Positions 1 through 9,266 of a DNA stretch of 41,870 nt are shown here, in pieces. The notes under the pieces are model-generated. The model was given only the letters and a program-made list of their open reading frames with translations. It made no database searches and was not told the origin of the DNA. The DNA lies in contig JBCBSS010000058.1 in assembly GCA_039819065.1 (NCBI GenBank), forward strand, positions 1 to 41,870, read 5' to 3'. Both the position numbers and the translations under genes were made by a program. The stretch's first letter is position 1. Every line of letters starts with the position of its first letter. Origin of the DNA: JBCBSS01 sp039819065 (GTDB taxonomy: Bacteria > Bacteroidota > Bacteroidia > Cytophagales > Cyclobacteriaceae).

Positions 1-19
1 CTGCACTAAGCATATACTA

Positions 20-325
20 TCAGTTATTATCTGTTTTCTTCACTTTAGTGCTACTTCTGATCTTCTCAACAAATACTTTTGATGGTTTGAATGATGGTAT
101 GTAATGCTCATCGATTACGATAGCAGTATTCTTTGAAATATTTCTGGCGATTTTTTTTGCTCTCTTTTTGTTTACAAAACTTCCAAAGCCACGGACATAT
201 ATGTTCTCTCCGTCGGACATCGAATTTTTCACCACATTAAAAAAAGCCTCAATAGTGACGGTTACATCAGCTTTATCTATCCCTGTTTTATCAGCTATTT
301 CAGCAATTATATCGGCTTTTGTCAC
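20..325 (-). CDS. HU/IHF-family DNA-binding protein
   Basis: Small basic histone-like protein of 101 residues that would bend and compact DNA as a dimer. The HU fold signature is clear: an N-terminal helical part (TKADIIAEIADKTGI), then the conserved arm region with VRGFGSFVNKKR at about residues 44-55 and the segment IPSFKPSKVF near residue 77. The lysine-rich C-terminal tail is a little longer than in a 90-residue HU, as is usual in Bacteroidota. The start is a GTG at 323-325; there is no ATG in frame between it and the upstream stop at 347-349. It is transcribed away from mutY and shares a 156-base intergenic region with it. Whether it acts as an HU or an IHF-like subunit cannot be told from sequence alone. 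Confidence 0.93.
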   Translation of the reverse strand: MTKADIIAEIADKTGIDKADVTVTIEAFFNVVKNSMSDGENIYVRGFGSFVNKKRAKKIARNISKNTAIVIDEHYIPSFKPSKVFVEKIRSSTKVKKTDNN

Positions 326-377
326 TGCTCTAAGATTTAAAGATTTTTAAACACCTTCTAGAATCAGGTATTGTAAA

Positions 378-385
378 TAAATTTG
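378..385 (+). promoter_or_regulatory. candidate -7 box for mutY
   Basis: TAAATTTG matches TAnnTTTG on the plus strand, about 96 bases before the mutY start. It lies within a few bases of the opposite-strand box assigned to the HU gene, so the two promoters would overlap face to face. No clear -33 TTG is visible. Confidence 0.33.
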
Positions 386-390
386 ACATG

Positions 391-398
391 CAAAGTTA
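391..398 (-). promoter_or_regulatory. candidate -7 box for the HU gene
   Basis: On the minus strand this reads TAACTTTG, a perfect match to the Bacteroidota primary-sigma -7 consensus TAnnTTTG. It lies about 66 bases upstream of the GTG start. No convincing TTG is seen at the expected -33 distance, so this rests on one box in AT-rich DNA. Confidence 0.4.
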
Positions 399-481
399 AG
401 TCCAAAGGTGTTTTAATTAAAAGTTTAATATTTACAAAAAACTGACACTATTTTTTGAACAAAAAAAGAGGGGTATAGAGT

Positions 482-1552
482 TTGCAGAATAAAAATTTTA
501 GTTTGAAGCTGATTGAGTGGTACGAGAGAAACAAGCGTGACCTTCCGTGGAGAAATACTACCGATCCCTATCGTATATGGCTATCTGAGATAATTTTACA
601 GCAAACACGCGTTGTGCAGGGAATGCCATATTATCTGAAGTTTATAGAGCATTTTCCAACTGTTTCAGCCCTTGCTGAGGCAGATGAACAGGTTGTTTTA
701 CGACTTTGGCAGGGCCTTGGGTATTATTCAAGGGCCAGAAACTTACATAAGTGTGCCAAGGTATTGATGCAAGAATACAACGGCGATTTCCCCAAAAAAG
801 TCGACGAACTGTTAAAACTCCCCGGTGTAGGGAGATATACAGCGGCGGCAATTGCATCTTTTTCGTTTGGTGTTAGGTCTGCAGTAGTGGACGGCAATGT
901 TATGCGTGTTCTTTCCCGAGTGTTTGGTCTTGAATATGATATAAGCAACACTAAAGAGGCAGCAAAGTTCTTTGAGTTGGCAGGACAACTAATCTCAATT
1001 GAAAACCCAGCTACACATAATCAGGCTATAATGGAATTTGGTGCTATCCAGTGCACACCAAAATCCCCGGATTGTGAAGCCTGTATTTTTAAGCCTAATT
1101 GTGTTGCTTATAATAAAGGTCTTCAGGAATCCTTACCTGTTAAGACTAAAAAGATCAAAGTTCGGAAACGCTATTTCCATTATTTAGTCGTTCAGAAAGA
1201 GGGTAAGTTGCTCATGAGAGAGCGTCGCTCTAAAGACATATGGACTGGTTTGTACGACTTCTTTTTAGTAGAGTCGACCGACGTTTTGAATGAAGATAAA
1301 ATCCTAGTCCATGAATCATTGACAAACACATTTGGTGACAAAATAAAAATTAGCGGTCAATCTGAAGAATACACTCATATTCTCACTCATCAGAAGATTT
1401 TTGCCAGGTTCTACATGTGCGTATTGGAAGAAAATCAGGCGTCTCAGGCTGAAATTTTCCATAGCGATTTTGGCTTCTATGATCCTGATGAAATTATGGC
1501 TTTGCCTAAGCCAGTTTTAATCTCTAACTATTTGAGGGATTATATTTTTTAG
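482..1552 (+). CDS. mutY: A/G-specific adenine DNA glycosylase MutY
   Basis: Base-excision repair enzyme that removes adenine mispaired with 8-oxoguanine or guanine. In the 356 residues one sees the catalytic Glu of the motif LSEIILQQTRV (E36), the helix-hairpin-helix LPGVGRYT (113-120), the catalytic Asp in VVDGNVMRV (D137), and the iron-sulfur cysteines C191, C198, C201 and C207 in CX6CX2CX5C spacing. The C-terminal third fits the NUDIX-like domain that recognises oxoG. The start is a TTG; an in-frame stop at 476-478 rules out an upstream start, and the purine run AGAGGGG at 467-473 is well placed as a ribosome site. It is the first gene of the plus-strand run mutY-ssb-gldE-gldD, an order known from gliding Bacteroidota. 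Confidence 0.97.
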   Translation: MQNKNFSLKLIEWYERNKRDLPWRNTTDPYRIWLSEIILQQTRVVQGMPYYLKFIEHFPTVSALAEADEQVVLRLWQGLGYYSRARNLHKCAKVLMQEYNGDFPKKVDELLKLPGVGRYTAAAIASFSFGVRSAVVDGNVMRVLSRVFGLEYDISNTKEAAKFFELAGQLISIENPATHNQAIMEFGAIQCTPKSPDCEACIFKPNCVAYNKGLQESLPVKTKKIKVRKRYFHYLVVQKEGKLLMRERRSKDIWTGLYDFFLVESTDVLNEDKILVHESLTNTFGDKIKISGQSEEYTHILTHQKIFARFYMCVLEENQASQAEIFHSDFGFYDPDEIMALPKPVLISNYLRDYIF

Positions 1553-1610
1553 GTAGATTTAATAAAAGAATTAATAATTTTGCGGTTTGTTATTAAAAAC
1601 TGTAAAACGT

Positions 1611-2033
1611 ATGTCAGGAGTAAACAAAGTTATTTTAGTAGGAAGATTGGGAAGAGACCCTGAAGTAAGACATCTGGAGAACGGTGCGGCTGTTGCTAAC
1701 TTTTCAGTAGCGACATCTGAAACTTACAAAGACCGAAATTCAGGTGAAAGAGTTGAGCAGACTGAATGGCACAATGTAGTATTGTGGAGAGGGCTTGCGG
1801 ACGTTGCCGAAAAATATTTGAAAAAAGGTGACATGGTTTATGTTGAAGGTAAACTAAGGACACGTTCTTGGGAAAAAGACGGTGTCACTCGCTATACAAC
1901 AGAAGTAGTAGGAGATAACATGACAATGCTCAGTCCTAAAAGTACAGGTGAAGGTATGTCTGCTGCTCCTCAAGCTGCTTCTGCTCCTAGTGCTAACATA
2001 GCCATGGAGGATACGGATGATCTTCCGTTCTAG
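1611..2033 (+). CDS. ssb: single-stranded DNA-binding protein
   Basis: Binds single-stranded DNA during replication, repair and recombination and recruits partner proteins through its C-terminal tip. The OB-fold start VNKVILVGRLGRDPEVR, the central TEWHNVVLWRGLADVAEKYL and the YVEGKLRTRSW strand are typical of SSB. The protein ends in the acidic tip DDLPF, the usual partner-binding tail, after a short Ala/Pro/Ser linker. I chose the ATG at 1611 (MSGVNK, 140 residues) over an in-frame TTG at 1587, because SSB proteins start just before the VNKVIL strand. It follows mutY by 58 bases and precedes gldE by 23 bases. Confidence 0.96.
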   Translation: MSGVNKVILVGRLGRDPEVRHLENGAAVANFSVATSETYKDRNSGERVEQTEWHNVVLWRGLADVAEKYLKKGDMVYVEGKLRTRSWEKDGVTRYTTEVVGDNMTMLSPKSTGEGMSAAPQAASAPSANIAMEDTDDLPF

Positions 2034-2056
2034 GATTTTGGACTAACCTAATCGAA

Positions 2057-3406
2057 TTGGAAATCTCAATTGACGAACCTCCGAGTTATTTACTTCTAGC
2101 AGATATCATTTCGCCAGAGCTCATGTTTTACGGCCCCGCCGTAATTGTGCTGTTAGCGTTACTATTTATGTCAGCTTTGGTATCCGGCTCGGAGGTAGCC
2201 TTCTTCTCCTTATCCATTCAAGACCTTGATACCTGCCGCGAAAGGCAACAAGGCACAGATAAGCGTATTCTTAGCTTAGTCAACGACCCGAAGCGGCTTC
2301 TTGCCACAATTCTCATTCTCAATAACTTTATTAATGTTGCTATAGTAACCATTTCGACTTTTGTCACTTGGGAGCTCGCAGGAGGCAAGGATGTAGGTGG
2401 CATATTAGTGGTTGAGCTTACTTTTGTAATCACATTTCTTATCGTCCTGTTTGGTGAAGTAGTACCTAAGGTCTATGCTACCCAAAACAACCTGCGTTTA
2501 GCTCGTCTCACATCAGGCATGTTAAAAATAGCTTCGATTGTATTTAACCCTCTTTCCAAAACTTTAATGTCAGCCAGCGATGTAGTGGAAAAGGCCTACA
2601 AAAGAAAAGGGTACGAAGTTTCTGTAGATGAATTAAACCAGGCACTAGAGATCACCACGGGTGAAGAAACGACTAAAGAAGAGAAAGATATTCTCAAAGG
2701 GATTGTTAACTTCGGCACCCTGACCGTGAAACAGATCATGCGCTCCAGAATAGACATAACCGCATTCGATCTGGAAATGGACTTTCATGAATTAATGGAT
2801 AGGATCAATAAATCAGGATATTCTCGTGTGCCGGTTTATAATGAGACTATCGATAAGATAGAAGGCATTCTATATATTAAAGACCTATTGCCATACGTTG
2901 AAGAGGACGAGTCTTTCAAGTGGCAGGAATTATTACGGCCTAGCTTTTTTGTTCCTGAAACGAAGAAAATAGACTCGCTTTTAAAAGACTTTCAGGAGAA
3001 GCGTGTTCACATGGCCATTATTGTGGATGAGTATGGGGGTACTTCTGGACTCATCACACTTGAGGATATTATAGAGGAAATTGTAGGTGAGATTAATGAT
3101 GAGTTTGACGATGAAGATATTGCCTACAATAAGTTGGATGACAACACATACGTATTCGAGGGCAAAACTTCGCTAAACGATTTTGCCAAGATTATCGATG
3201 AAGATCCTTCAATTTTTGAAACGGTCAAGGGAGAAAGTGAGTCACTGGGTGGATTGATTCTTGAGCTAAATAATACACTGCCAAGGGCAGGCGAAAAGAT
3301 AGTTTTTGACCGGTTTGTATTCACTATTGTGGCGGCAGATAATAAAAGGATCAAAAGAATACGAGTCTTTATAAAGCAAAAAGAGACTGAAGAAAGAGCA
3401 AAATGA
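2057..3406 (+). CDS. gldE: GldE, gliding-associated CNNM/CorC-like membrane protein
   Basis: Inner-membrane protein of 449 residues with the layout of CNNM/CorC (HlyC) proteins. An N-terminal DUF21 region has several hydrophobic segments (about 24-50, 82-105, 112-135) and the motif SGSEVAFFSLS. It is followed by two CBS domains (about 220-350, containing YSRVPVYNETIDKIEGILY and IVDEYGGTSGLITLEDIIEE) and a C-terminal CorC-type domain (about 365-445). Placed directly before gldD and after ssb, it is best called GldE, which supports gliding/T9SS function in Flavobacterium. The start is a TTG at 2057; the next in-frame ATG (2123) would cut into the region before the first membrane segment. Its stop overlaps the gldD start (ATGA), which suggests translational coupling. 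Confidence 0.93.
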   Translation: MEISIDEPPSYLLLADIISPELMFYGPAVIVLLALLFMSALVSGSEVAFFSLSIQDLDTCRERQQGTDKRILSLVNDPKRLLATILILNNFINVAIVTISTFVTWELAGGKDVGGILVVELTFVITFLIVLFGEVVPKVYATQNNLRLARLTSGMLKIASIVFNPLSKTLMSASDVVEKAYKRKGYEVSVDELNQALEITTGEETTKEEKDILKGIVNFGTLTVKQIMRSRIDITAFDLEMDFHELMDRINKSGYSRVPVYNETIDKIEGILYIKDLLPYVEEDESFKWQELLRPSFFVPETKKIDSLLKDFQEKRVHMAIIVDEYGGTSGLITLEDIIEEIVGEINDEFDDEDIAYNKLDDNTYVFEGKTSLNDFAKIIDEDPSIFETVKGESESLGGLILELNNTLPRAGEKIVFDRFVFTIVAADNKRIKRIRVFIKQKETEERAK

Positions 3407-3999
3407 TAAGTAGATTTTCGATTGTTATAATCTTGATGGGTATGATTGCCTTCTCTTCGTGCGAGAAAGAGTATTCTCCCAAACCTAAAGGATATAACAG
3501 ATTAGCCTTGCCTCCTCATGAGTATCAAATGAGCTCTGATACTATGCCTTACCGCTTCGAATATTCTAAACATGCCCGCCTTCGACCTGACTCGTCATGG
3601 AATGCAGAACGCTTCTGGGTAGAACTACATTACCCTGATCTCATTGCTGATATACATGTTACTTACAAGGATGTAGACAATAACCAAAAGCTTTTGAAAG
3701 AATATCTAGGCGACGCCTATGAATTGACTTCTCGTCATCAAATAAAAGCTTACGCCATTAATGAGTTCATCAATGAAACTGAAAAGGGAAAAACTGCTGT
3801 CCTGGCCGAACTCGAAGGCGAGGTACCCAGTGCTTTTCAGTTTTTCTGTACCGATTCTACAGAAAACTTTTTAAGAGGGGCTCTATATTTTAGGACAGCC
3901 ACAGAGAACGACTCTTTGGCCCCGGCGATTGAATACGTCAAAAAAGATATAGTACATATGCTTAACACCTTAGAGTGGGCCGATGAATTTTCTGACTAG
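3403..3999 (+). CDS. gldD: GldD, gliding motility lipoprotein
   Basis: Predicted lipoprotein of 198 residues. The signal peptide ends in a lipobox-like IAFSSC with the lipidated cysteine at residue 20. The mature N-terminus carries the segment PKPKGYNRLALPPHEY, the family signature I recall for GldD. In Flavobacterium johnsoniae GldD is needed for gliding and is linked to the T9SS machinery. It overlaps gldE by four bases. The rest has the mixed polar character of a small envelope domain with no catalytic motif. The neighbourhood (mutY, ssb, gldE) makes the assignment firm. Confidence 0.93.
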   Translation: MISRFSIVIILMGMIAFSSCEKEYSPKPKGYNRLALPPHEYQMSSDTMPYRFEYSKHARLRPDSSWNAERFWVELHYPDLIADIHVTYKDVDNNQKLLKEYLGDAYELTSRHQIKAYAINEFINETEKGKTAVLAELEGEVPSAFQFFCTDSTENFLRGALYFRTATENDSLAPAIEYVKKDIVHMLNTLEWADEFSD

Positions 4000-4097
4000 C
4001 TCGTAGTCTACGCCGCTCAAGTTTTTTGATTACTTTCACCAACCTGATTCACTATAATTGGATCCCAACCTCATTAATTATTAGGTAGCTTGTAACA

Positions 4098-6191
4098 ATG
4101 CCAGGTTTCTTTGATACATCTATAGAATACCTCAAAGGTGTAGGCCCACAACGGGCAGAATTGCTTAATAAGGAACTCAATATTTTTACCTATGCGGATC
4201 TAATACAATTCTACCCATTCAGATATGAGGATCGTACTAAATTTCACAACATCGGTGAAGTGTCTGAAGAGATGCCTTATATCCAAATCAGAGGCATGCT
4301 TAGTAGCTTGGAAACTGTTGATGCGGGACGCAAAAAAAGGCTAGTAGCTAGAATTGCAGATGCTACCGGTGAAGTTGAGCTTGTATGGTTTCAAGGTATT
4401 CAGTGGGCGCTAAAGAAGCTCAAAGTAGGTGTGGAATACGTTGTTTTTGGTAAACCCAATGTTTTTGGATACAAAATCAATATCGCACATCCTGAAATAG
4501 ATATACTTACCCCTGGCAATCAAAAAACCGCCCATCTTCAACCAGTATATTCATCGACTGAAAAACTGAAAAATAAGTACCTTGACAGTAAGGCTATAGC
4601 GAAAATGGTCAAAGCCCTACTTGAGCTTTGCTATGAAAGGATCAATGAAACATTGCCACAGAAAATTATTGATCAATATGGTCTTATTTCCAAGCGAAAG
4701 GCGATGGGGGCCATCCATTTTCCACAAAACACGGACTTACTCAATAAGGCTCGGTTTCGATTAAAATTTGAAGAGTTTTTCTTCGTTCAACTTCGCTTAT
4801 TGAAACTGAAGCTGACCAGGTTTGAAAAGTTCAAGGGGCTATATTTTAAATCGACAGAGCTCCTAACCGATTTTTACGAGAACCACTTGCCTTTTGACTT
4901 GACCAATGCACAAAAGAGGGTCATCAAGGAGGCTTATCACGATATGAAGTCAGGGAAGCAAATGAATAGATTGCTTCAGGGAGATGTCGGAAGCGGTAAA
5001 ACTATAGTAGCCTTTATAAGCATGTTATTGGCCGTTGGCAATGGCGCTCAGTCCACACTTATGGCACCTACCGAAATTTTGGCCAATCAGCATTATAACG
5101 GTTTAAAGCCATTTGCCGATAGCATCGGGATTTCCATCTCCTTACTCACTGGTTCTACAAAGAAGAAGGACAGAAGAAAAATCCATGAGCAATTGGAGGA
5201 TGGCAGTTTGAATATAATAGTAGGGACGCATGCTTTGCTGGAGGATGTGGTGCAGTTCAAAAACCTTGGTTTGGCTATTGTGGATGAACAACACAGATTT
5301 GGTGTAGCACAGCGATCAAAGCTTTGGCAAAAGAATGAGCATGTATATCCTCATGTTTTAGTGATGACCGCTACGCCAATCCCCAGAACTTTGGCCATGA
5401 CCCTATATGGAGATTTGGATGTATCAGTGATAGATGAGCTTCCAGCGGGAAGAAAGCCAATTCAGACAGTCCACTACTTCGATTCTAAACGGCTCAAGGT
5501 CAACGGATTTATCAAACAGCAAATCGGAGAAGGAAGACAAGTATATGTGGTTTACCCTTTGATTGAAGAATCTGAAAAGATGGATCTGAAGGACTTGATG
5601 GATGGGTATGAAAGTATTCAACGTGCTTTTCCTGATATTCCGGTCAGTATCGTTCACGGTAAAATGAAGCCTGAAGCTAAAGATTTTGAGATGCAGCGGT
5701 TTTTGAAGGCAGAAACCAAAATTATGGTAGCGACTACAGTAATAGAAGTGGGTGTAAATGTGCCCAATGCAACCGTTATGATTATTGAAAACTCTGAGCG
5801 CTTTGGGTTGGCTCAGCTACATCAACTCAGAGGTCGGGTAGGTAGGGGGGCCGAGCAGTCCTACTGCATTTTGATGACTGATTATAAATTAAGCAAAGAG
5901 GGAAAGGTCAGAATCGATACTATGGTGCGCACCAATAATGGCTTTGAAATAGCTGACACAGATTTGAAACTAAGAGGGCCTGGAGACCTTATGGGTACAC
6001 AACAAAGTGGCGCATTGGATTTGCTTATTGCTGATTTGGGCAAGGATACGAAGATTTTGCAAATGGCTAGAAATGCCGCCCAAGATGTGCTCAATGAAGA
6101 CCCTGCGCTAGAAAAGCCCGAGAATAGAAATATAAGCCGTCAGGTTCAAGCGATGCGAAAAACGGCTGTCAACTGGAGCAGGATCAGCTAA
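4098..6191 (+). CDS. recG: ATP-dependent DNA helicase RecG
   Basis: Monomeric superfamily 2 helicase that reverses stalled forks and branch-migrates junctions. The 697 residues show the N-terminal wedge/OB region (about 60-150), Walker A GDVGSGKT (295-302), the DEQH box (396-399) in IVDEQHRFGVAQR, motif III TATPIPRT, and in the C-terminal helicase lobe the motifs ATTVIEVGVNVPNA and QLRGRVGRG. Length and motif order are normal for RecG. The ATG at 4098 gives MPGFFDTSIEYLKGVGPQRA, matching the usual RecG start. It lies 98 bases after gldD with no strong terminator between them, so it may be read through from the gliding cluster or have its own weak promoter. Confidence 0.97.
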   Translation: MPGFFDTSIEYLKGVGPQRAELLNKELNIFTYADLIQFYPFRYEDRTKFHNIGEVSEEMPYIQIRGMLSSLETVDAGRKKRLVARIADATGEVELVWFQGIQWALKKLKVGVEYVVFGKPNVFGYKINIAHPEIDILTPGNQKTAHLQPVYSSTEKLKNKYLDSKAIAKMVKALLELCYERINETLPQKIIDQYGLISKRKAMGAIHFPQNTDLLNKARFRLKFEEFFFVQLRLLKLKLTRFEKFKGLYFKSTELLTDFYENHLPFDLTNAQKRVIKEAYHDMKSGKQMNRLLQGDVGSGKTIVAFISMLLAVGNGAQSTLMAPTEILANQHYNGLKPFADSIGISISLLTGSTKKKDRRKIHEQLEDGSLNIIVGTHALLEDVVQFKNLGLAIVDEQHRFGVAQRSKLWQKNEHVYPHVLVMTATPIPRTLAMTLYGDLDVSVIDELPAGRKPIQTVHYFDSKRLKVNGFIKQQIGEGRQVYVVYPLIEESEKMDLKDLMDGYESIQRAFPDIPVSIVHGKMKPEAKDFEMQRFLKAETKIMVATTVIEVGVNVPNATVMIIENSERFGLAQLHQLRGRVGRGAEQSYCILMTDYKLSKEGKVRIDTMVRTNNGFEIADTDLKLRGPGDLMGTQQSGALDLLIADLGKDTKILQMARNAAQDVLNEDPALEKPENRNISRQVQAMRKTAVNWSRIS

Positions 6192-6316
6192 TGCATGAGC
6201 AAGAAACGCAGCCAATCATCATTAGTATTTTGGGTAATTTAACTTCTGAAATAAATACTTGTTATATTTAATGACTTTTTCTGGGCAGTTTTCTTGGATA
6301 AGATTGAAGCCGAATA

Positions 6317-6352
6317 AGTTGGTTCGATCTTCTTGGAACACTAGAACCAACT
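6317..6352. other. 9-base inverted repeat upstream of the propeller gene
   Basis: AGTTGGTTC (6317-6325) and GAACCAACT (6344-6352) are perfect inverted arms around an 18-base spacer, in the 213-base gap between recG and the next gene. There is no U-run after it, so it fits an operator or leader hairpin better than a terminator. No regulator is identified. Confidence 0.35.
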
Positions 6353-6404
6353 CCACGTATGAGGGAATATTGGTCAGATAAATCAACTAATTGGCAAACC
6401 AAAT

Positions 6405-9266
6405 TTGAATATTAGTCGTCTTAAGAGGGTTTTGTTGCTGGTCTTGATGATCAGTTTCAATTACTGCCATTTGAGCATAGCTCAAGATGGGCACTATTTC
6501 CTTACCAATATTTCTCCCCCTTCTGATCAAATAGATAACGTCAACTTTGCCCTGCTGTCTGAGCCAAATGGCATCATGAGTATTGCTAATCGCAATGGGC
6601 TAATGAGATACGACGGGCGTGAATGGGATTTGGTCAATACCTCTGGTTCAGTCTTTAGTATCACTCAGGATGACGAAGGAGAAATCTATCTGGGAGGATG
6701 GACCGGCTTCGGCAAGTTAGTAGTGGATGAAAACAACGGCATAGCCTACCAATCACTTTCCGACGGTGTAGAAGAAGCTACGGATATATTTTCCGTAGTG
6801 GCACAAAACAACCGATTATATGGCTTGAATGGTCAGTACATTTTTATTTATGAAGAAGATGCACCACTGTCAAAAATAAAGGTAAAAAAGGGTAGCGAGT
6901 TTCTTGGTTTTCATCAATTAGGAAAATCACTTCTGGTAAGTCAAAGTGATGGCCCTCCTATGGAAGTAGATGGGAAGTCCTTAATAAAATCGTCCCTTCA
7001 GATACCACCTTCACAATCGCCATTATTCATAGCCAAATCCTTAGATGGTAGTCGACATTTGATTGTCACAGATGGTGATGAAATATTCTTGCAAGAAACC
7101 TCGGGCATCAAAACAGTCAATTTGAGTGATGATGACAACTACTTATTCGGTAGTGAGCCAATAGACGGAAGATGGCTCAATGATGATCTTGTGGCCATAG
7201 CCACTTTACGAGGAGGAGTGGTTTTTATCAATCCTGTTTCAGAAGATATTGTGAACATCATCAACTACCGCACAGGGCTTCCGGACAACGAGGTCTATAG
7301 CATGGAGGTAGACAAAGATGGTGGGCTGTGGGTGGCCCATGAATATGGCTTCACACGTATATTACCCAGTCTGCCTTTGAAGAACTTTAGCCATTACCCG
7401 GGCATTGAAGGAAACCTCATGCATGTTGCTTCATTTAATGACCGACTTTATGTTTCCACCAGCTTGGGCGTTTATTACCTGGATGAAGTAAAGGACTACG
7501 ATGAGATAGTCTATTACGTTAAGAAGCGATTGCCCACACCATCGTTAGAAGCAGAAGAAACGACTGAACAAAAAGAAAGCAAAGGCAAAAAAGGAACAGC
7601 AAGGAAATCGAAAAAAGTACGAAAGGACTCAACGAATAGCAAAAAGAAAAAGAAGGGACTTTTCTCATTCCTAAGAAACAAGAAGAAGAATAGTGAAAGT
7701 GCGGAGACCACTGATGAAACTAGCGTTAATGGTAACTCATCAGTGAGAAAAAAACGGCGATCGAAGAGTTCAGAGTTGCAACAGAACAAACCCAAGACAC
7801 GCATTGCCTATGAAAAAAGGGTTAAACAAGAATTGCAATCTATTAAGCACGTTTATAAGGAGGTTAGTGGCATTGAGTCAAAGAGTGAGCAATTGTTGGT
7901 ATTTGATGAGCAATTGCTGGCATCTGGCCTGTCCGGTTTATTTGAAATAGAAGAAGGTACGGCCGACACAATTCTGAATGATCCTATCAGGTTCGTATAC
8001 GCATCTAACCGCCTGCAAAGACTGTTTGTCAGTAGCTATGATAACGAACTCAAAGTTTTAAAGTATGATCAGGAACAATGGGTTGAGATCGACCTATTTC
8101 CTGAAGTAAACGAATATATCAAGTACATCTTTGAAGATGGCTCCAATGTTTGGTTTTGTGGAAGTGACAAAATATATCGTGTTCAGGTAGAAAACGATGA
8201 GATTCTTGACGCTGAATACTACGAGATAACTAACCCATACTTTGAAGATACTTATGGTTACTTGGAGAATGGTCAGGTCTACTTCATTAATTCTGGAGGT
8301 CATTATATGTATGACCAAAAGACTAATGCGATAAGACGCGAAAAGGTAGAGGAGAAGCCAAAGCCGGAAAGATACCTCTACGCATCTGATCAGTCCATCT
8401 GGACGTTCGATGGATTTAATTGGAGCATCCATGGCGATGTGGTTATGGAAAATTTCAATAGTGATGGTATTAATATTTTAAAGGATATTAACAGCGTCAC
8501 TTTTGATCCCACCAATAACAGCCTTTGGATAATCTCCGGAAACCGAGGGTTGTTTAAAGTTGCTGGAAATACCGAAGACCTCACCTCTAGCCATGAACTG
8601 TTGCTGAAAGAGATAAGAACTTCTTCTAAGAAACTTTCACCGAAAGGAAAACTCAACATAAGTCAGCTTGATGGAATTCTGACATTTGAATTTATTCAAC
8701 CTGATTTTTCCAAAATTCTAGGTGTAGAGTACCGCTACAGGTTGAATGGGCTAAACAAGAAGTGGTCGGACTGGTCAGCCAACCATAACCTGATCAGCTT
8801 TCCTTTTCTGCCACCGGGAGACTACGAGTTAGAAGTACATACTCGAAATGTGCTGGGACAGGTATTCAAGGCAGATGCCTATAAGTTTAAAATTGTGCCA
8901 CCCTACTGGAGACAGCCATGGTTCTATGCACTAGAATTCTGCTTCTTTAGTATCATGCTCATTTTGACATTTAGGCTCAACTCCCTCAGCAGTAAATACC
9001 TATTACTGAGCCGGTTACTGACCTTCCTTACTTTGATTTTAATAATAGAATTCATTCAAACTTCTGTAGAATCATATTTTGAGAGCAAAAGCTCCCCGGT
9101 GATGGACTTTTTCATACAGGTCGGTATTGCTGCAATGGTGCTACCCGTGGAAGGTTTCTTAAGGAGAACGATGAGAAATGCAAGGAGAAAAGAACCCTTG
9201 CCTACTATTATCTTATCTAAGATATTTGCCATGCGCAAAACCTCTAAAGACGAGACTACTACATGA
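6405..9266 (+). CDS. secreted/membrane beta-propeller protein with Y_Y_Y domain, no kinase
   Basis: 953-residue protein built like the sensor half of a hybrid two-component system. It has a signal peptide (about 1-27, ending SIAQ), a long periplasmic region with propeller-type repeats (LLSEPNGIMSIANRNGLMRY, DKDGGLWVAHEYGFTRI), a Y_Y_Y-like domain (about 745-835: EYRYRLNGLNKKWSDWS, LPPGDYELEVHTRNV), then two or three hydrophobic segments (about 845-865, 870-895, 905-925) and a short basic tail. No histidine kinase, receiver or HTH domain follows. A Lys/Ser-rich low-complexity insert of about 110 residues (about 370-480, with KKKKKGLFSFLRNKKK) interrupts the propeller. The start is taken as TTG at 6405 because it gives a complete signal peptide. 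It overlaps the next gene by four bases. The role is unknown; a scaffold or signal-relay function is inference. Confidence 0.8.
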   Translation: MNISRLKRVLLLVLMISFNYCHLSIAQDGHYFLTNISPPSDQIDNVNFALLSEPNGIMSIANRNGLMRYDGREWDLVNTSGSVFSITQDDEGEIYLGGWTGFGKLVVDENNGIAYQSLSDGVEEATDIFSVVAQNNRLYGLNGQYIFIYEEDAPLSKIKVKKGSEFLGFHQLGKSLLVSQSDGPPMEVDGKSLIKSSLQIPPSQSPLFIAKSLDGSRHLIVTDGDEIFLQETSGIKTVNLSDDDNYLFGSEPIDGRWLNDDLVAIATLRGGVVFINPVSEDIVNIINYRTGLPDNEVYSMEVDKDGGLWVAHEYGFTRILPSLPLKNFSHYPGIEGNLMHVASFNDRLYVSTSLGVYYLDEVKDYDEIVYYVKKRLPTPSLEAEETTEQKESKGKKGTARKSKKVRKDSTNSKKKKKGLFSFLRNKKKNSESAETTDETSVNGNSSVRKKRRSKSSELQQNKPKTRIAYEKRVKQELQSIKHVYKEVSGIESKSEQLLVFDEQLLASGLSGLFEIEEGTADTILNDPIRFVYASNRLQRLFVSSYDNELKVLKYDQEQWVEIDLFPEVNEYIKYIFEDGSNVWFCGSDKIYRVQVENDEILDAEYYEITNPYFEDTYGYLENGQVYFINSGGHYMYDQKTNAIRREKVEEKPKPERYLYASDQSIWTFDGFNWSIHGDVVMENFNSDGINILKDINSVTFDPTNNSLWIISGNRGLFKVAGNTEDLTSSHELLLKEIRTSSKKLSPKGKLNISQLDGILTFEFIQPDFSKILGVEYRYRLNGLNKKWSDWSANHNLISFPFLPPGDYELEVHTRNVLGQVFKADAYKFKIVPPYWRQPWFYALEFCFFSIMLILTFRLNSLSSKYLLLSRLLTFLTLILIIEFIQTSVESYFESKSSPVMDFFIQVGIAAMVLPVEGFLRRTMRNARRKEPLPTIILSKIFAMRKTSKDETTT

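Noticed and set aside
1587..1610. Extended TTG start for SSB
   Set aside because: It adds eight residues not expected in SSB; the ATG at 1611 gives the normal N-terminus.
4003..4013. CGTAGTCTACG after gldD as a terminator hairpin
   Set aside because: The two arms leave a one-base loop, and no T-run follows directly.
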